Assembly: GCA_963696545.1 (NCBI GenBank)
Contig: CAVOKQ010000001.1
Span: 1-64,000 of the forward strand
DNA: 64,000 bases
Origin: RPQJ01 sp963696545
GTDB lineage: Bacteria > Pseudomonadota > Gammaproteobacteria > Steroidobacterales > Steroidobacteraceae
Reading direction: 5' to 3'
Positions 22,648 to 32,177 of this stretch are shown piece by piece (positions within the stretch are counted from its first letter, which is position 1; each line of letters begins with the position of its first letter). The translations under genes were made by a program, and so were the position numbers. Below the pieces are notes generated by a model that saw nothing but the letters and a program-made list of their open reading frames with translations, was not told the origin of the DNA and did not search any database.

Positions 22648-23046
22648 GTGCCGTATCAGGTCACGTGGGAAATGCACGGTGTGTATACACGCTATTTCGG
22701 CGTGGCCACGGGCGCTGACATGCTCGGCAACATCGAGGATGTCTGCCGGGACGAGCGGTTCGAAAAGCACCGCTATCACATTCTCGACTTCTCCGAAGCT
22801 ACGGACTTCGTCGCCTCGGAACGTGAGTTGCTGATCAACTGCGGCGTGCTGATCGGTGCGGCGTTCGTCAACCACCAGGTGCTGGTTGCCGCAGTCGTCA
22901 CGCGGGACAACATCCGGGCGGCGCTGGATCGACTGCACGCCCTCGGCGCGTCCCCGTATGTGGCGAAGATATTTCCAACCGTGGCCGAAGCGCGGAAGTG
23001 GATCCAGGAGTCCGGCTTCACGATCGGTCATTACAGCGTGGCGTAG
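22648..23046 (+). CDS. STAS/SpoIIAA-like protein of unknown role
   Basis: A 132-aa protein from GTG 22648, which follows GAGGGAGGG. The pattern YQVTWEMHGVYTRYFGVATG, then YHILDFSEATDF, then AAVVTRDNIRAALDRL and AEARKWIQ fits the small alpha/beta STAS-like fold found in stand-alone bacterial proteins. No catalytic motif is visible. Cytoplasmic. Its neighbour downstream is an SMR transporter 57 bp away, possibly co-transcribed. Confidence 0.5.
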   Translation: MPYQVTWEMHGVYTRYFGVATGADMLGNIEDVCRDERFEKHRYHILDFSEATDFVASERELLINCGVLIGAAFVNHQVLVAAVVTRDNIRAALDRLHALGASPYVAKIFPTVAEARKWIQESGFTIGHYSVA

Positions 23047-23103
23047 CGAGGCCGGTGCCCGGCCACGCGGTTGCCACGGCTGCAGCCCTGCGGAGGTCGC
23101 GCC

Positions 23104-23433
23104 ATGCAGTTTGTCTATCTCGCGATTGCGATCGTGGCCGAAGTTGTCGGCACTTCTGCCCTGAAGGCATCGAACGGATTCACGGTCTGGCAGCCCAGCC
23201 TGGTCGTCGCGGTCGGATACGGGATCTCTTTCTACTTCCTGTCGCTTGCATTGCGCACGATTCCCGTCGGCATCGCCTATGCGGTCTGGTCAGGCGTGGG
23301 CATCGTGCTGATCTCGGTGATCGCGTGGGTCGTATACCGCCAGACGCTTGATACGGCGGCGATCGTCGGCATTGCGTTGATCATTGCAGGCGTCTGCGTG
23401 ATCCAGCAGTTCTCACGGACGGTGCAGCACTAG
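23104..23433 (+). CDS. Small multidrug resistance (SMR) transporter
   Basis: A 109-aa protein with four transmembrane helices. The essential membrane Glu is at position 14 (IAIVAEVVGTSALKAS), and family landmarks follow: GYGISFYFLSLAL, IPVGIAYAVWSGVG and GIALIIAGVCVIQ. SMR dimers exchange protons for cationic drugs or guanidinium-type compounds. It resembles the EmrE branch (Y at FYFLSLAL, AYAVWSG). I saw no guanidine riboswitch upstream. Confidence 0.92.
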   Translation: MQFVYLAIAIVAEVVGTSALKASNGFTVWQPSLVVAVGYGISFYFLSLALRTIPVGIAYAVWSGVGIVLISVIAWVVYRQTLDTAAIVGIALIIAGVCVIQQFSRTVQH

Positions 23434-23439
23434 GGTCGA

Positions 23440-23862
23440 CTACTGCTGGTCAGTCGGTCGCGCCGAGGACAGGCGGCCCCAGCGAGTGAACAGCAGCCAG
23501 CGGCGCATCGCGAAATTGGCCAGGAACGTGAAGCCGGCCGCGCCGAATTTCGCAACGAGGTAATGAAGGCCGAGGCGTGAGACGCCGATGTAGATGACGC
23601 CGAGGTTGATCGCGAGCCCGACCAGCCCGACCGCCAGGAAGATGGCGAACTCGTTGCGGGCACTCGCGAGGCGCCGGAACTCGAATATGTGGCGGATCGA
23701 CGCCCAGTAGACGATTACGGTGCCGGTCAGGAACGAAACTGCGGCGGCCGCGAGGTACGGGACACCGATGACCGAGACCTGCAGCCAGAGCAGCGAGACG
23801 TCGAGCGCGAGACCCGCGGCCGACGCAGCGAAGTAGGGGATCAGTTCGCGAGTGAGTCGCAT
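23440..23862 (-). CDS. GtrA-family membrane protein
   Basis: About 140 aa with four transmembrane helices, and GtrA signatures such as YFAASAAGLALDVSLLW near the start, ASIRHIFEFR between helices 2 and 3, and a C-terminal FLANFAMRRWLLF. GtrA proteins are linked to flipping or moving lipid-linked sugars across the inner membrane. ATG 23862 is the best start; the frame extends to 23943. It is divergent from the epimerase/UbiA run and likely belongs to the same surface-glycan task. Confidence 0.82.
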   Translation of the reverse strand: MRLTRELIPYFAASAAGLALDVSLLWLQVSVIGVPYLAAAAVSFLTGTVIVYWASIRHIFEFRRLASARNEFAIFLAVGLVGLAINLGVIYIGVSRLGLHYLVAKFGAAGFTFLANFAMRRWLLFTRWGRLSSARPTDQQ

Positions 23863-24074
23863 CGTCGGCCCGTTCTTCGCCCGTCCGTCGTGGCTGCCAA
23901 TTATGTCGCTGTAGCACGCCGGATTGCTGGCTTTACGGCTCATGTCGTGCGCGCCGATCGGCCGCGTACGCGCTTGTCCCGATGTGTGCTTACACCCGGC
24001 GCGTCATGCTGGCATGGCATCTGACTGCCCTGGAGGGCTGTTCAACCGTCAGATCGCTTGCCGAACGTTCGCAC

Positions 24075-25118
24075 ATGACTTCGCGACGTTACCTGATCAC
24101 CGGCGGAGCCGGGTTCCTCGGCATCAACCTTTGCCGATACCTGCTGGAGCGTGGCTGTTACGTACGGACGCTCGACATTGCTCCGTTCACCTATCCGGAG
24201 CGCGCACGCGTTGACGTCATCGACGGCGACGTGCGGGATCCTGCAGCCGTCGAGCGCGCCGTCGCGGGCGTGGATATCGTGGTGCACGGGGCTGCGGCGC
24301 TGCCGCTGGCACCGGCCGAGGAGATCCTGTCCACGGGGATTCGCGGCACCGAGTGCGTTCTCGAACAGTCCGAGCGCGCCCGTGTGGAGCGCGTGATCTT
24401 TATCTCATCCACCGCCGTCTACGGGATACCGGACCACCACCCGCTGTTTGAGACGGACGCGGTCGTGGGCGTGGGGCCGTACGGCGAGGCCAAGATCGCT
24501 GCGGAGGCGCTGTGCGGGGAGTTTCGTCGCAAGGGCCTTTGCACCAGCATCCTGCGACCCAAGAGCTTCGTCGGACCCGAGCGCCTCGGCGTGTTCGAAA
24601 TGCTCTACGAGTGGGCGTATACGGGACACAACTTCCCCGTGCTCGGTGACGGCAACAATCGTTACCAGCTGCTGGACGTCGAGGACGTCTGCCAGGCGAT
24701 CGAGCTGTGTGCCACCGCCCCGCGTGAACGGGTCGACGACGTGTTCAACGTCGGTGCCCGGGAATTCGGCACGATGCGCGAAAACATCCAGGCGGTCCTC
24801 GATCGCGCTGGCCACGGGCGGCACGCGGTCAGCCTGCCCGCGGGGCCCGCGATCGCGATGCTGCGGCTGCTCGCAGCGCTGCACCTTTCGCCGCTGTATC
24901 CGTGGATCTATGACACGGCCGCGAAGGAAAGCTTCGTATCTATCGAGCGGATCGAGCAGCAACTCGGGTTCCGGCCGCGGTACTCGAGCGCGCAGGCCCT
25001 GGTCCGCAATTACGACTGGTACGTGGCGCACCGCGATGAACTTGGCAGCACGACCGGAGTGACGCATCGCCTGCCGTGGAAGAAGGGGCTGCTTTCGGTC
25101 GCCAAGGCCTTCTTCTAG
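24075..25118 (+). CDS. NAD-dependent epimerase/dehydratase (extended SDR)
   Basis: A 347-aa extended SDR. The Rossmann start is YLITGGAGFLGINL; the active site is FISSTAVYG with YGEAK (YxxxK); the substrate side contains SILRPKSFVGPERLGVFEMLYEW. These enzymes epimerise, dehydrate or reduce nucleotide sugars. The last ~60 residues are membrane-leaning (AMLRLLAALHLSPLYPWIY). It is followed 15 bp later by a UbiA prenyltransferase, suggesting action on a sugar carried on a polyprenyl lipid. Confidence 0.85.
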   Translation: MTSRRYLITGGAGFLGINLCRYLLERGCYVRTLDIAPFTYPERARVDVIDGDVRDPAAVERAVAGVDIVVHGAAALPLAPAEEILSTGIRGTECVLEQSERARVERVIFISSTAVYGIPDHHPLFETDAVVGVGPYGEAKIAAEALCGEFRRKGLCTSILRPKSFVGPERLGVFEMLYEWAYTGHNFPVLGDGNNRYQLLDVEDVCQAIELCATAPRERVDDVFNVGAREFGTMRENIQAVLDRAGHGRHAVSLPAGPAIAMLRLLAALHLSPLYPWIYDTAAKESFVSIERIEQQLGFRPRYSSAQALVRNYDWYVAHRDELGSTTGVTHRLPWKKGLLSVAKAFF

Positions 25119-25133
25119 AGGGTCTGGCCCGCA

Positions 25134-26051
25134 ATGAACGACATCGTCGAGGCGCCAGCGTCGCGAAGCCACAGCCGGCTCCCGGCATGGGTACTGGCGC
25201 TGCGTCCCCGGCATTGGGTCAAGAACGCCCTCGTGATCGTTCCGCTGGCAGCCGCGCACCAGCTCGGGGACCTGGCGCTGCTCGCGCGCGTCGCGATGGC
25301 GTTTGCGGCCTTCAGCATGTGCGCATCCGGGCTGTACGTGCTGAACGACCTGTTCGATCTCGAGGCGGATCGCAGCCACCCGTCCAAGCGCAGGCGCCCG
25401 CTCGCTTCCGGGGAGATGACTCGCACGTCCGCGTTCGTGATGATTGCCGTGATGTGGCTGGGTGCCGCTCTGATCGCGGCGCAACTGGGCCTGGCGTTTT
25501 CGGGCGTGCTCGCCGCCTACGTGCTGCTGATGGTCGCCTACTCGGTGCGGCTGAAGCACGTGGTGCTGCTGGACGCGTTGCTGCTCGCGGGCGGCTATTC
25601 AGCTCGCATCGCCGCCGGCGCGGTGGCCGTCGCGATCCTGCCGTCGACGTGGCTGATTGCATTCAGCCTGTTCCTTTTCTACAGCCTGGCGCTGATCAAG
25701 CGCTTCTCGGAACTGGCCCACAACCGCGACCGCCAGGGACCTTCGGCGCACGCGCGTGGGTATGAAGCGGTCGACCTGCCGGTCGTCGCCACGTTCGGGA
25801 TTGCGAGCGGATACCTCGCGGTGCTGGTGCTGGCCATGTACCTGACGAGTGGCGGCATTCACCGCGGCCTGTACGGTCATCCATCGTTCATCGCACTCAC
25901 GGCGGTGCTGCTGCTGTACTGGATCAGCTATCTCTGGCTGGTGGCGAATCGTGGCCACATGCCCGAGGACCCTGTGCTGTTCGCGCTGCGCGACGGACGC
26001 AGCCGGGTGCTCGTCGTGCTGATGGGGATCTGCGCATGGCTCGCCGTGTGA
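25134..26051 (+). CDS. UbiA-family prenyltransferase, DPPR-synthase-like
   Basis: A 305-aa integral membrane protein with about nine helices. The first Asp-rich motif is YVLNDLFDLEADRSHPSKRRR with RPLASG; the second lies around LIKRFSELAHNRD. This variant, with NDxxDxxxDRxHPxKxxRP, matches decaprenyl-phosphate phosphoribosyltransferase-like proteins rather than ubiquinone UbiA. It would load a sugar phosphate or aromatic acceptor on a polyprenyl chain. Its end overlaps the next gene by 16 nt. Confidence 0.82.
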   Translation: MNDIVEAPASRSHSRLPAWVLALRPRHWVKNALVIVPLAAAHQLGDLALLARVAMAFAAFSMCASGLYVLNDLFDLEADRSHPSKRRRPLASGEMTRTSAFVMIAVMWLGAALIAAQLGLAFSGVLAAYVLLMVAYSVRLKHVVLLDALLLAGGYSARIAAGAVAVAILPSTWLIAFSLFLFYSLALIKRFSELAHNRDRQGPSAHARGYEAVDLPVVATFGIASGYLAVLVLAMYLTSGGIHRGLYGHPSFIALTAVLLLYWISYLWLVANRGHMPEDPVLFALRDGRSRVLVVLMGICAWLAV

Positions 26052-27818
26052 GTCGTTCCGCGAGTCGCGTTGCCTGGGCGGTGCTTGCGGGCGCCGCGTT
26101 GCTCGCCACGGTCGCCGGCACTGCTGCCACCGACCCGGTGGCGACGGCACCGGCGCCATCGCGGCCGTCAACCAGGACGATCGTCGATCTGCAGCCGTTC
26201 CGAAGCGAGACGCGAGTGCCCGTGCAGCGTGCGGACGACGTCGCGGGCAGCGCGACGCTGACCAACCTCAACCCGCAGGTCAACGCGTGGTTGCTGCTGA
26301 CGCTCGACTGGGGTGCGGCCCGACCGCAGGAGATCTATCACCTGGAGAACGCGCGTCCGGCGCGCGCAATTGGCGTTACACGCGGCTCCGCGCGGAGTCG
26401 TGCAGATCGATTTCGGCGACCAATCACCTCCCTGCACGCTGCCGCTCGTCGGCGCGCAGGGCCGGCCGGGTGCACTCGGCGTGGCGCGCGCGTCCGGGCT
26501 CCCGTACGCCCCGATCTGCGATGGCCGCCTGTACGTCCGCAACAAGACCGTCGGCCGGGCAAGCTCGTTGGAGACAGTCACGGACTTCCTGCGCGACCAC
26601 GTCTGGGGCGGTGAAGAGATCGTCACGCTGGTCAAGAAGGAGCTCTATCGCGACGCGTTTCTGGAGCAGGGCGAACCGCGCGTGATGACTCGCACCGGCG
26701 CCGCTCCGGCCTCCGCGCCGGCGGCCGCGATCGTCGAGCCGGCCCGCGCGGATCTCGCCGTCGTCCCGTCCGGCCTGGGGCTCGACGTCGACTCTGCAGA
26801 TCGGGCGTTGATGCTCGGCCAGTGGTACGCGGTGCGCGGTCTGCCGGATGTCTACGTGAGCGCGGTCATACCCGAGGTCATCGCCCGTGACCTGCTTGAC
26901 GGACGCGAGCGCAGTGTCAGCCGACTCGACCCGATCGAGTCGAACGCGCTCGTCTACATGGTGGCGTTCGATCTCGGCAAGCTCGACCTGGGTTTTGCGC
27001 TCGGTACCGAGCACCCGCGTCTCGGTTGGTCGCTGCGTCCGCCGCCGGCGTCGATTGACCGCGCGCTGCCGGGTCCGGACGGCATCGATCGTGCGACGCC
27101 GCTCGCGATCACCGGCATGGTGAGCCCGGAAGATGCAACGCGCACCGTCGCGGCATTCACCGGCGGCTTCAAGCGCGAACATGGCGCGTTTCGCTATGGC
27201 GCGCTCGCCCTGCGGAACCACGGCAGCCACTACGGCTTCGTCGAGCAGGGCGTGCTGTTCAGCAAGCTGCAACCCGGGCTCGCCACGCTGTTCACGACGG
27301 TGTCGGGCGACGTGCAGATGGGCACCTGGACCGAAGCGGACAACGGCCGGATGGCGAGCATCCGCGACGCGCGCCAGAACGGCGTGCCACTGGTCGAGTA
27401 CGACGCGCGCACCGGCGCCAGCGTGCCCGGCCCGCTCGTGAATCGCTGGGGCGAGGGCAACTGGTCGGGCTCGGCGACCGAAGACCTGCGGACGCTGCGC
27501 GCCGGAACCTGCCTGCTGGAGACGGGCACACGGCGCTTCCTGGTCTACGGATACTTCTCGGCGGCGACCCCGTCGGCGATGGCACGCGTGTTCCAGGCCT
27601 ATCGCTGCCGCTACGCGATGCACCTCGACATGAATGCGCTGGAGCACACGTATCTCGCCGTCTACGTGTCGCAGGCCGGGAAACTGACTGTCGAGCACCT
27701 GATCACCGGCATGAACGTGCTCGATCGCTATGCAGGCAAGCAGTTCGCGCCACGGTTCCTGGGCTTCCCGGACGATCGCGACTTCTTCTTCCTGACTCGA
27801 AAGGAAAGTGCACCATGA
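26036..27818 (+). pseudogene. Exported phosphodiester-glycosidase-like protein, one frameshift
   Basis: The start has a signal peptide (RVAWAVLAGAALLATVAGTAA) and reads through VQRADDVAGSATLTNLNP. Near 26355-26368 the frame moves by one base and continues VVQIDFGDQSPPCTLPLVGA to the end (DRDFFFLTRKESAP). The C-terminal half (VAAFTGGFKREHGAFRYG, LVNRWGEG, MHLDMNALEHTYLAVY) resembles phosphodiester glycosidase/NAGPA-like folds, but the match is weak. About 590 residues in all. A single error or recent mutation in an otherwise intact operon gene is likely. Confidence 0.55.
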
Positions 27819-28828
27819 GTGGCCGCCGCGTTCTCGCGGGTGCGACGCTCGTCCTGCTCACGTGCACGGTCAGCGCGGCGGCGCCGACCAGCAACGCCGA
27901 GCAGAATCGCGAACTGCTGCAACGGCTGCAGGCGGCGCACGACTTGAGTCCCGCGCAGATGAAGCGGATCGAGTCGCTCTTCGCGGGCGCCTTCGCGATG
28001 GGGCAGGGTAACCCGGCGATCGCGCGGCACCCGATGACGCCGGCTCAGTGCCGCGAGAACCTCGAGCGCAAGCGCATCGACTACGAGAACCCGGAATTCG
28101 AGCGGATCTGCGGCGGCAAGTACATGGCACCGCTGTACGATCCCGAGACCGCTACGCCCCAGCAGGCGAAGGCCTGCATCGACCAGTTCGAATTCCCGGA
28201 CATGCCCTGCGAGTACCCGGTGATCTGGGTCAAGGCGCGCGAGGCCGCCGAGCTCTGCGCGGTGGAGGGCAAGCGCCTGTGCGACGCCCACGAATGGGAG
28301 GGCGCGTGCCAGGGTCGCCTCGAGCCGCCGGACTATCGGTTCGATCTCGCGGCCGGCGTGAGCCCGAACGCTGCCGTCGAGCGCATGCGCGCGGCGCACA
28401 ACCGCGCCCACGCCGCAACCAAGCGCTGGAGCTACGGACCGGAGTACCAGCGCGGCGTGTGTGCGGCGGGCAGTTCGAAGACGCCCGGCTGCCTGGGCGG
28501 CGGCTGGAACCAGTGCGGCTCGAACACCTATCCGGCCGGGAGCTTTCCCGACTGCCACAGCCCGCTCGGCGTGTACGACCTGAACGGCAACGCGGCCGAG
28601 CACATGAACCTGCCGCTCAGTCCTTCACAGATGTCGAGCACGGGCAGCACGACGCTCGGCTACACCGAGATGAAGGGCAGCTGGTTCATCTTCGATACCT
28701 ATCGCGCGCACGAAGACTGGTGTCGCTGGCGCGCACCTTACTGGCACGGCAGCCGGGTCATGGACCCGCACAGCCATTCCAACTATCACCTGGGTTTTCG
28801 CTGCTGCAAGACGCTCGAGCAGCGGTGA
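27815..28828 (+). CDS. Exported formylglycine-generating-enzyme-like (SUMF1) protein
   Basis: A 337-aa secreted protein: signal peptide RRVLAGATLVLLTCTVSAAA, a short helical segment, then an FGE-sulfatase fold with CIDQFEFPDMPCEYPVIWV, AAELCAVEGKRLCDAHEWEGAC, GVYDLNGNAAEHM and the closing HSNYHLGFRCCK. Unusually Cys-rich; paired cysteines probably form disulfides. True FGEs oxidise a Cys of sulfatases, but many family members are binding modules, and no sulfatase is nearby. The ATG overlaps the previous stop (ATGA). Confidence 0.75.
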   Translation: MSGRRVLAGATLVLLTCTVSAAAPTSNAEQNRELLQRLQAAHDLSPAQMKRIESLFAGAFAMGQGNPAIARHPMTPAQCRENLERKRIDYENPEFERICGGKYMAPLYDPETATPQQAKACIDQFEFPDMPCEYPVIWVKAREAAELCAVEGKRLCDAHEWEGACQGRLEPPDYRFDLAAGVSPNAAVERMRAAHNRAHAATKRWSYGPEYQRGVCAAGSSKTPGCLGGGWNQCGSNTYPAGSFPDCHSPLGVYDLNGNAAEHMNLPLSPSQMSSTGSTTLGYTEMKGSWFIFDTYRAHEDWCRWRAPYWHGSRVMDPHSHSNYHLGFRCCKTLEQR

Positions 28829-28837
28829 GCGCGCTGC

Positions 28838-29783
28838 TCAGGGCGCGGCCTGCGCGCTCCCCTGTCGCGGCAGCCATGCGACGGTGGACGCTGATGCCTG
28901 GGTCCCGGGCCTGCCCGGCAGCGAGGCGAGACGCTCGGTGAGCCGCGGCAGCGGCCCCTCGTCGCTCAGGAGGCCGGCGAGCCGCGGATCGGCGAGCACC
29001 TCGGCCAGTGCCCGTTGCACGCCGTTCACGTACACGACGTCACTCACGAGCCGGATGCCATGGCTGTAGTCGGCGTAGCTGGGCGCCGTGCACCGTGCTG
29101 AGCGGCTGGATCGGTGAGCCCGTGGCGCGGTGCCAGCCGTAGATGGCGACGCGGCCCGGGTTCTGCCAGAGACGCGGCGTGAGCACCAGGTCCTTCTTGT
29201 TGCCTGCGGTCAGCGCGCCGAGTTGCGCACCACGCGAGGCACGTTGCGCGCGGATCATCTCGCTGTGCCGGAGAACATAGGCGGTGCTGCGCATCTGGTC
29301 GCCCGGCGGCAGGGGCTGAGGGGCGAGCTTCACGCGTGATGCCGCGTAGATTGCATTGACGATGCTGCGCGTAGGCAGCATGAAGCCGAAGCGCTCCGCG
29401 ACTTCGAGCGCCGCGTCGAGGCCCAGCGGAACGAAGACGAAGTCCCGGTCCGTGCCGAGTGCCAGGTAGTCGGGCAGCACGCAGACGGTGACTGTGTTCG
29501 CCGCATCGTGGACCGTGACGGCCTCGAGGTGGCGCAGGAACGACGGCACGTTTCCGGCCAGCAACTCGGTGCGCACCAGTGCGTCGCGCTGCGGGCCGGC
29601 GAGGTCGCGGGCGCGCTCCGCAAACTGTGTCCCCGTCATGGCACCAGCGGCCCGCACCGGGATGCTCCTGTCGAGTTGCTGATCGCATTGCGAACCGGCC
29701 GGCGATGCGCCTGCGGCTCCGGTCGCGAACACGTTCAACAGGGCCGCCGCAGCGGCAATCGGTATCAGGCGGAGGGATCTCAC
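28838..29783 (-). pseudogene. Conserved exported protein, one frameshift
   Basis: From GTG 29783 it has a signal peptide (RSLRLIPIAAAAALLNVFATGAAG) and continues through TVHDAANTVTVCVLPDYLALG, GFMLPTRSIVNAIY and VAIYGWHRATGSPIQPLS. A one-base shift near 29080 then leads to YADYSHGIRLVSDVVYVNGV and the tail. Together ~315 residues. The WHR...PIQPLS...YADYSHG pattern recurs in exported hypothetical proteins, but I know no function. The downstream half is clearly part of the same gene. Convergent with the SUMF1-like gene. Confidence 0.55.
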
Positions 29784-30071
29784 GTGGCGCGTTACTCCCA
29801 AGTCATGCGCAACCTCATCGCGGGGTTGCGACTCTGTCGTCTGAATGAGGCCGGGTTCCAGCAGCTCTAAGTTGAGCGGGCCCCGGTCAAGCCTGGGCAT
29901 CTGCTGTCAGGTGGACAGCGGTTCGAGCGGGCCAAACGAACTTTCATTCTAACATACCTGGTCCTGGCGCTGACGCTGCTGGGTCTATTGCCGAGAATGC
30001 GTCCAATTGTCAGCACGCTCGGTGCTGATGTGCGTATTCCAGACGCCCATCTGCGTCGATCGGCCCACGTA

Positions 30072-30464
30072 TCAGGACGACGAATCGCCTTCACCGCGCG
30101 GCGCAATCTTGGTCGCGGCCCAGCGCCTTAATTCACGCAGCTTGTCAGGTCCGGTGCGCGGGTTGCGGAGCAGGGTTTCGATGCTGCGCATGACCGCATC
30201 GACTTCCGATGGCGGGCCGTCCACGACGGGCGTCGCGACGCCCCACAGGTCGATCCAATGTTCGCAGCGCTCACCGAAGCGAAGCACGGCGTGGAACCAT
30301 CGTGGTCGTCGCCAGTTGCCCAGCACCAGGTCCAGGGCTGCAGCCGCCAGCGACACCGGGATCAGCGTGATGTCCAGCAACGCCTCCATGCCCAGCTTGA
30401 CCTGGAACACCACGACGTCGCGCGCGAGTCGCCAGCGCGATCCTTTCTCAGGCCTATCGGTCAT
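30072..30464 (-). CDS. Small protein with one hydrophobic segment, unknown
   Basis: A 130-aa protein from ATG 30464. The N-terminal half contains FQVKLGMEALLDITLIPVSL, AAAALDLVLG, a probable membrane-associated segment. The rest is hydrophilic, with AVLRFGERCEHWIDLWG and a basic C-terminus. I do not recognise the family. A fragment of a close paralogue lies at 15071-15201. Confidence 0.55.
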   Translation of the reverse strand: MTDRPEKGSRWRLARDVVVFQVKLGMEALLDITLIPVSLAAAALDLVLGNWRRPRWFHAVLRFGERCEHWIDLWGVATPVVDGPPSEVDAVMRSIETLLRNPRTGPDKLRELRRWAATKIAPRGEGDSSS

Positions 30465-30870
30465 CACCGTCCTCCGCTCGTCGTCATCAGCGCTTGCCGT
30501 GGCTGCAATGTGCGCGCCCTGCAAGTCTAAGCGAGCTGGCCGTTCTCGAGGCCCAGGATCCCGCTGCACCCATGAAACCGGCAGTCCGCCGTGACCGGTT
30601 CGCAGTACTCGACTAGCTGTTGTTGCGGGGACGTCGAGGACGAATTGCTCCGGACTCCTGCCTAGCATCTTGTTGAGGTGTTCGTGCTGGCGAGTCATGG
30701 GCGCTGCACATGTGGATTTCTCGCTGAACGCGGCAGTTTTGGGGCTGTCACCACTTCGCGGTCTTTAGCACGATCAGGCATGTTGCCAATATCCGCAACT
30801 TGCGTATAGTCGCTGCGCTGGCTATTCACGCTGTATGACAAGGACGCCGAACTGCAGGCGCGGAGACTCT
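30465..30870. other. Gap holding the promoter of the HTH gene
   Basis: No convincing gene. Near its right end, TTGCCA (30783-30788) and TATAGT (30805-30810) with a 16-bp spacer form a likely sigma-70 promoter for the HTH gene at 30871. A short frame just before that gene (LFTLYDKDAELQ) could be the tail of a lost toxin, but the evidence is slight. Confidence 0.45.
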
Positions 30871-31218
30871 ATGGCTAGCAAGGCAAGAGCTAAGGTCAAG
30901 GCGAAGACGCGGCGGAATCTGTTCTCCGAACTGATGGAGGGCGTGGACGCCCTTGGCGAATCGCGCCAGGGCAAGCGCACGCTGCGCACGCACGCGGTTG
31001 TCGTCAGGCGTGCGCCAGAACTGACGCCGGACGAACTCGTCGACGTGCGCAGGCAGCTGAATCTCTCGCGCGGTCTGTTCGCCGCATACCTGCGAACCAA
31101 CGTCAGAACGCTTGAGAACTGGGAGCAGGGAAGGGCGCGGCCCAACGCCCAGGCCGCGCTCCTGATCAGCCTTGTGAAGCGGTACCCGGACACCGTCGAG
31201 CGTCTGGCCGCGCTCTAG
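30871..31218 (+). CDS. NadS/HigA-like XRE antitoxin, orphan
   Basis: A 115-aa protein with a basic N-terminus, then NLFSELMEGVDALGESRQGK and an XRE helix-turn-helix: DELVDVRRQLNLSRGLFAAYL, NVRTLENWEQGRARPN, ALLISLVKRYPDTVERL. This is the layout of NadS-type antitoxins, which usually follow a RelE/HigB-like toxin gene. No intact toxin gene adjoins it. CGGAGAC before ATG 30871 supports the start. Confidence 0.72.
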   Translation: MASKARAKVKAKTRRNLFSELMEGVDALGESRQGKRTLRTHAVVVRRAPELTPDELVDVRRQLNLSRGLFAAYLRTNVRTLENWEQGRARPNAQAALLISLVKRYPDTVERLAAL

Positions 31219-31329
31219 GCGTACGCCACTCTGCATCGATGCGACGATTTCAACGCGGTCCGCGCTCCCGTCCGCCGCCGCCAGGAGTCAGTAGAATGGC
31301 CGTCAAGCCACGAGCAGAGGAGAGTTTCC

Positions 31330-31710
31330 ATGGGATTTCGCGCTTGGGCCTGCGCCTTGATCGCCGCGAGCGTGACGCTGGCCGGCATCGCTTCGGCCGA
31401 CACCTCGGTCGTCTTCACGAAGGACGAGATCGCCGTCATCAACGATTATTACGCGCGGTACCCGATCGATACCGACGCCGGAAAGCAGAAGAAGAACAAG
31501 GGGCTGCCGCCCGGTATCGCGAAGAATCTCGCCCGAGGCAAACCTCTGCCGCCGGGCATTGCGAAGAAACAGTTGCCGCAGGACCTGATCCGGCAGCTGC
31601 CGCCCGTGCACACGGGTTACGAGCGGGTCATCGTCGATGGTCGGGTGTTGCTCATCGACATCGCGACCCAGGTGATCAACGACGTGCTGATGGAAGCCGT
31701 CTACCACTGA
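31330..31710 (+). CDS. Exported CigR-family protein
   Basis: A 126-aa protein: signal peptide FRAWACALIAASVTLAGIASA, then FTKDEIAVINDYYARYP, the repeated LPPGIAKNLARGKPLPPGIAKK box, and a C-terminal hydrophobic beta region (YERVIVDGRVLLIDIATQVI). This is the layout of CigR-type periplasmic or inner-membrane proteins; in Salmonella CigR limits virulence, elsewhere the role is unknown. Confidence 0.75.
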   Translation: MGFRAWACALIAASVTLAGIASADTSVVFTKDEIAVINDYYARYPIDTDAGKQKKNKGLPPGIAKNLARGKPLPPGIAKKQLPQDLIRQLPPVHTGYERVIVDGRVLLIDIATQVINDVLMEAVYH

Positions 31711-31722
31711 GCCGGTATCAGC

Positions 31723-32122
31723 ATGACGACAGCACCCAAAGCCATCGCGAGATGGCACGAGATCGTTGCGGCGCGCAGCCTTTCCGGCCTGGATGGCCTG
31801 CTCGCCGACGACGTGGTGTTCCAGTCGCCTGCAGTGCACACGCCCGCAGGTTGGCAAGGCGGTGACGAAGCGCTACCTGCACGCGGCGCTGCACGTGCTC
31901 AACAACGGCAATTTTCGCTACGTGGGTGAGTGGTACGGCGAGAGCTCGGCGGTGCTCGAGTTCGAGACCGTGATCGACGGCATTCAAGTGAACGGCGTCG
32001 ATATCATTCACTGGGACGCAGCCGACCGCATCGTGCGCTTCAAGGTGATGGTCCGGCCGGTCAAGGCGCTGCAGACCTTGATGCCGCTGATGGCCGCGGA
32101 ACTGCAAAAGACCCTGGACTGA
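31723..32122 (+). pseudogene. SnoaL/NTF2-like protein, one frameshift
   Basis: A ~132-residue NTF2-fold protein. The first part (IARWHEIVAARSLSGLDGLL, ADDVVFQSPAVHTP) is in frame with ATG 31723. One extra base in the CCC at 31843-31845 shifts it, and the protein resumes as VGKAVTKRYLHAALHVLNN, FRYVGEWYGESSAVLEFE, and IHWDAADRIVRFKVMVRP. The fold matches SnoaL-like enzymes or binding proteins of unknown substrate. Likely a recent or artefactual shift. Confidence 0.65.
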
Positions 32123-32144
32123 TCGGTTCTGAGGCTGAATTAGA

Positions 32145-32177
32145 AAGGCCGGGCGTCGACTGAGCGCGCCCGGCCTT
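32145..32177. terminator. Bidirectional hairpin terminator
   Basis: Stem AAGGCCGGGCG / CGCCCGGCCTT with an 11-nt loop. On the minus strand it is followed by TTTCTAATT, so it should terminate the DUF3297 transcript. On the plus strand it follows the NTF2-like gene but lacks a strong T-run. Confidence 0.65.

Noticed and set aside
23047..23103. Guanidine riboswitch upstream of the SMR gene
   Set aside because: The 57-bp gap has ACG-containing loops but no tandem mini-ykkC hairpins.
24405..25559. 384-codon minus-strand frame
   Set aside because: Antisense shadow across the epimerase and UbiA genes; no family pattern.
26424..27698. 424-codon minus-strand frame
   Set aside because: Antisense to the glycosidase-like gene, which has clear structure on the plus strand.
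30823..30870. Toxin tail before the NadS-like gene
   Set aside because: LFTLYDKDAELQ vaguely resembles a RelE/HigB C-terminus, but only a dozen residues match and no N-terminal part is present.
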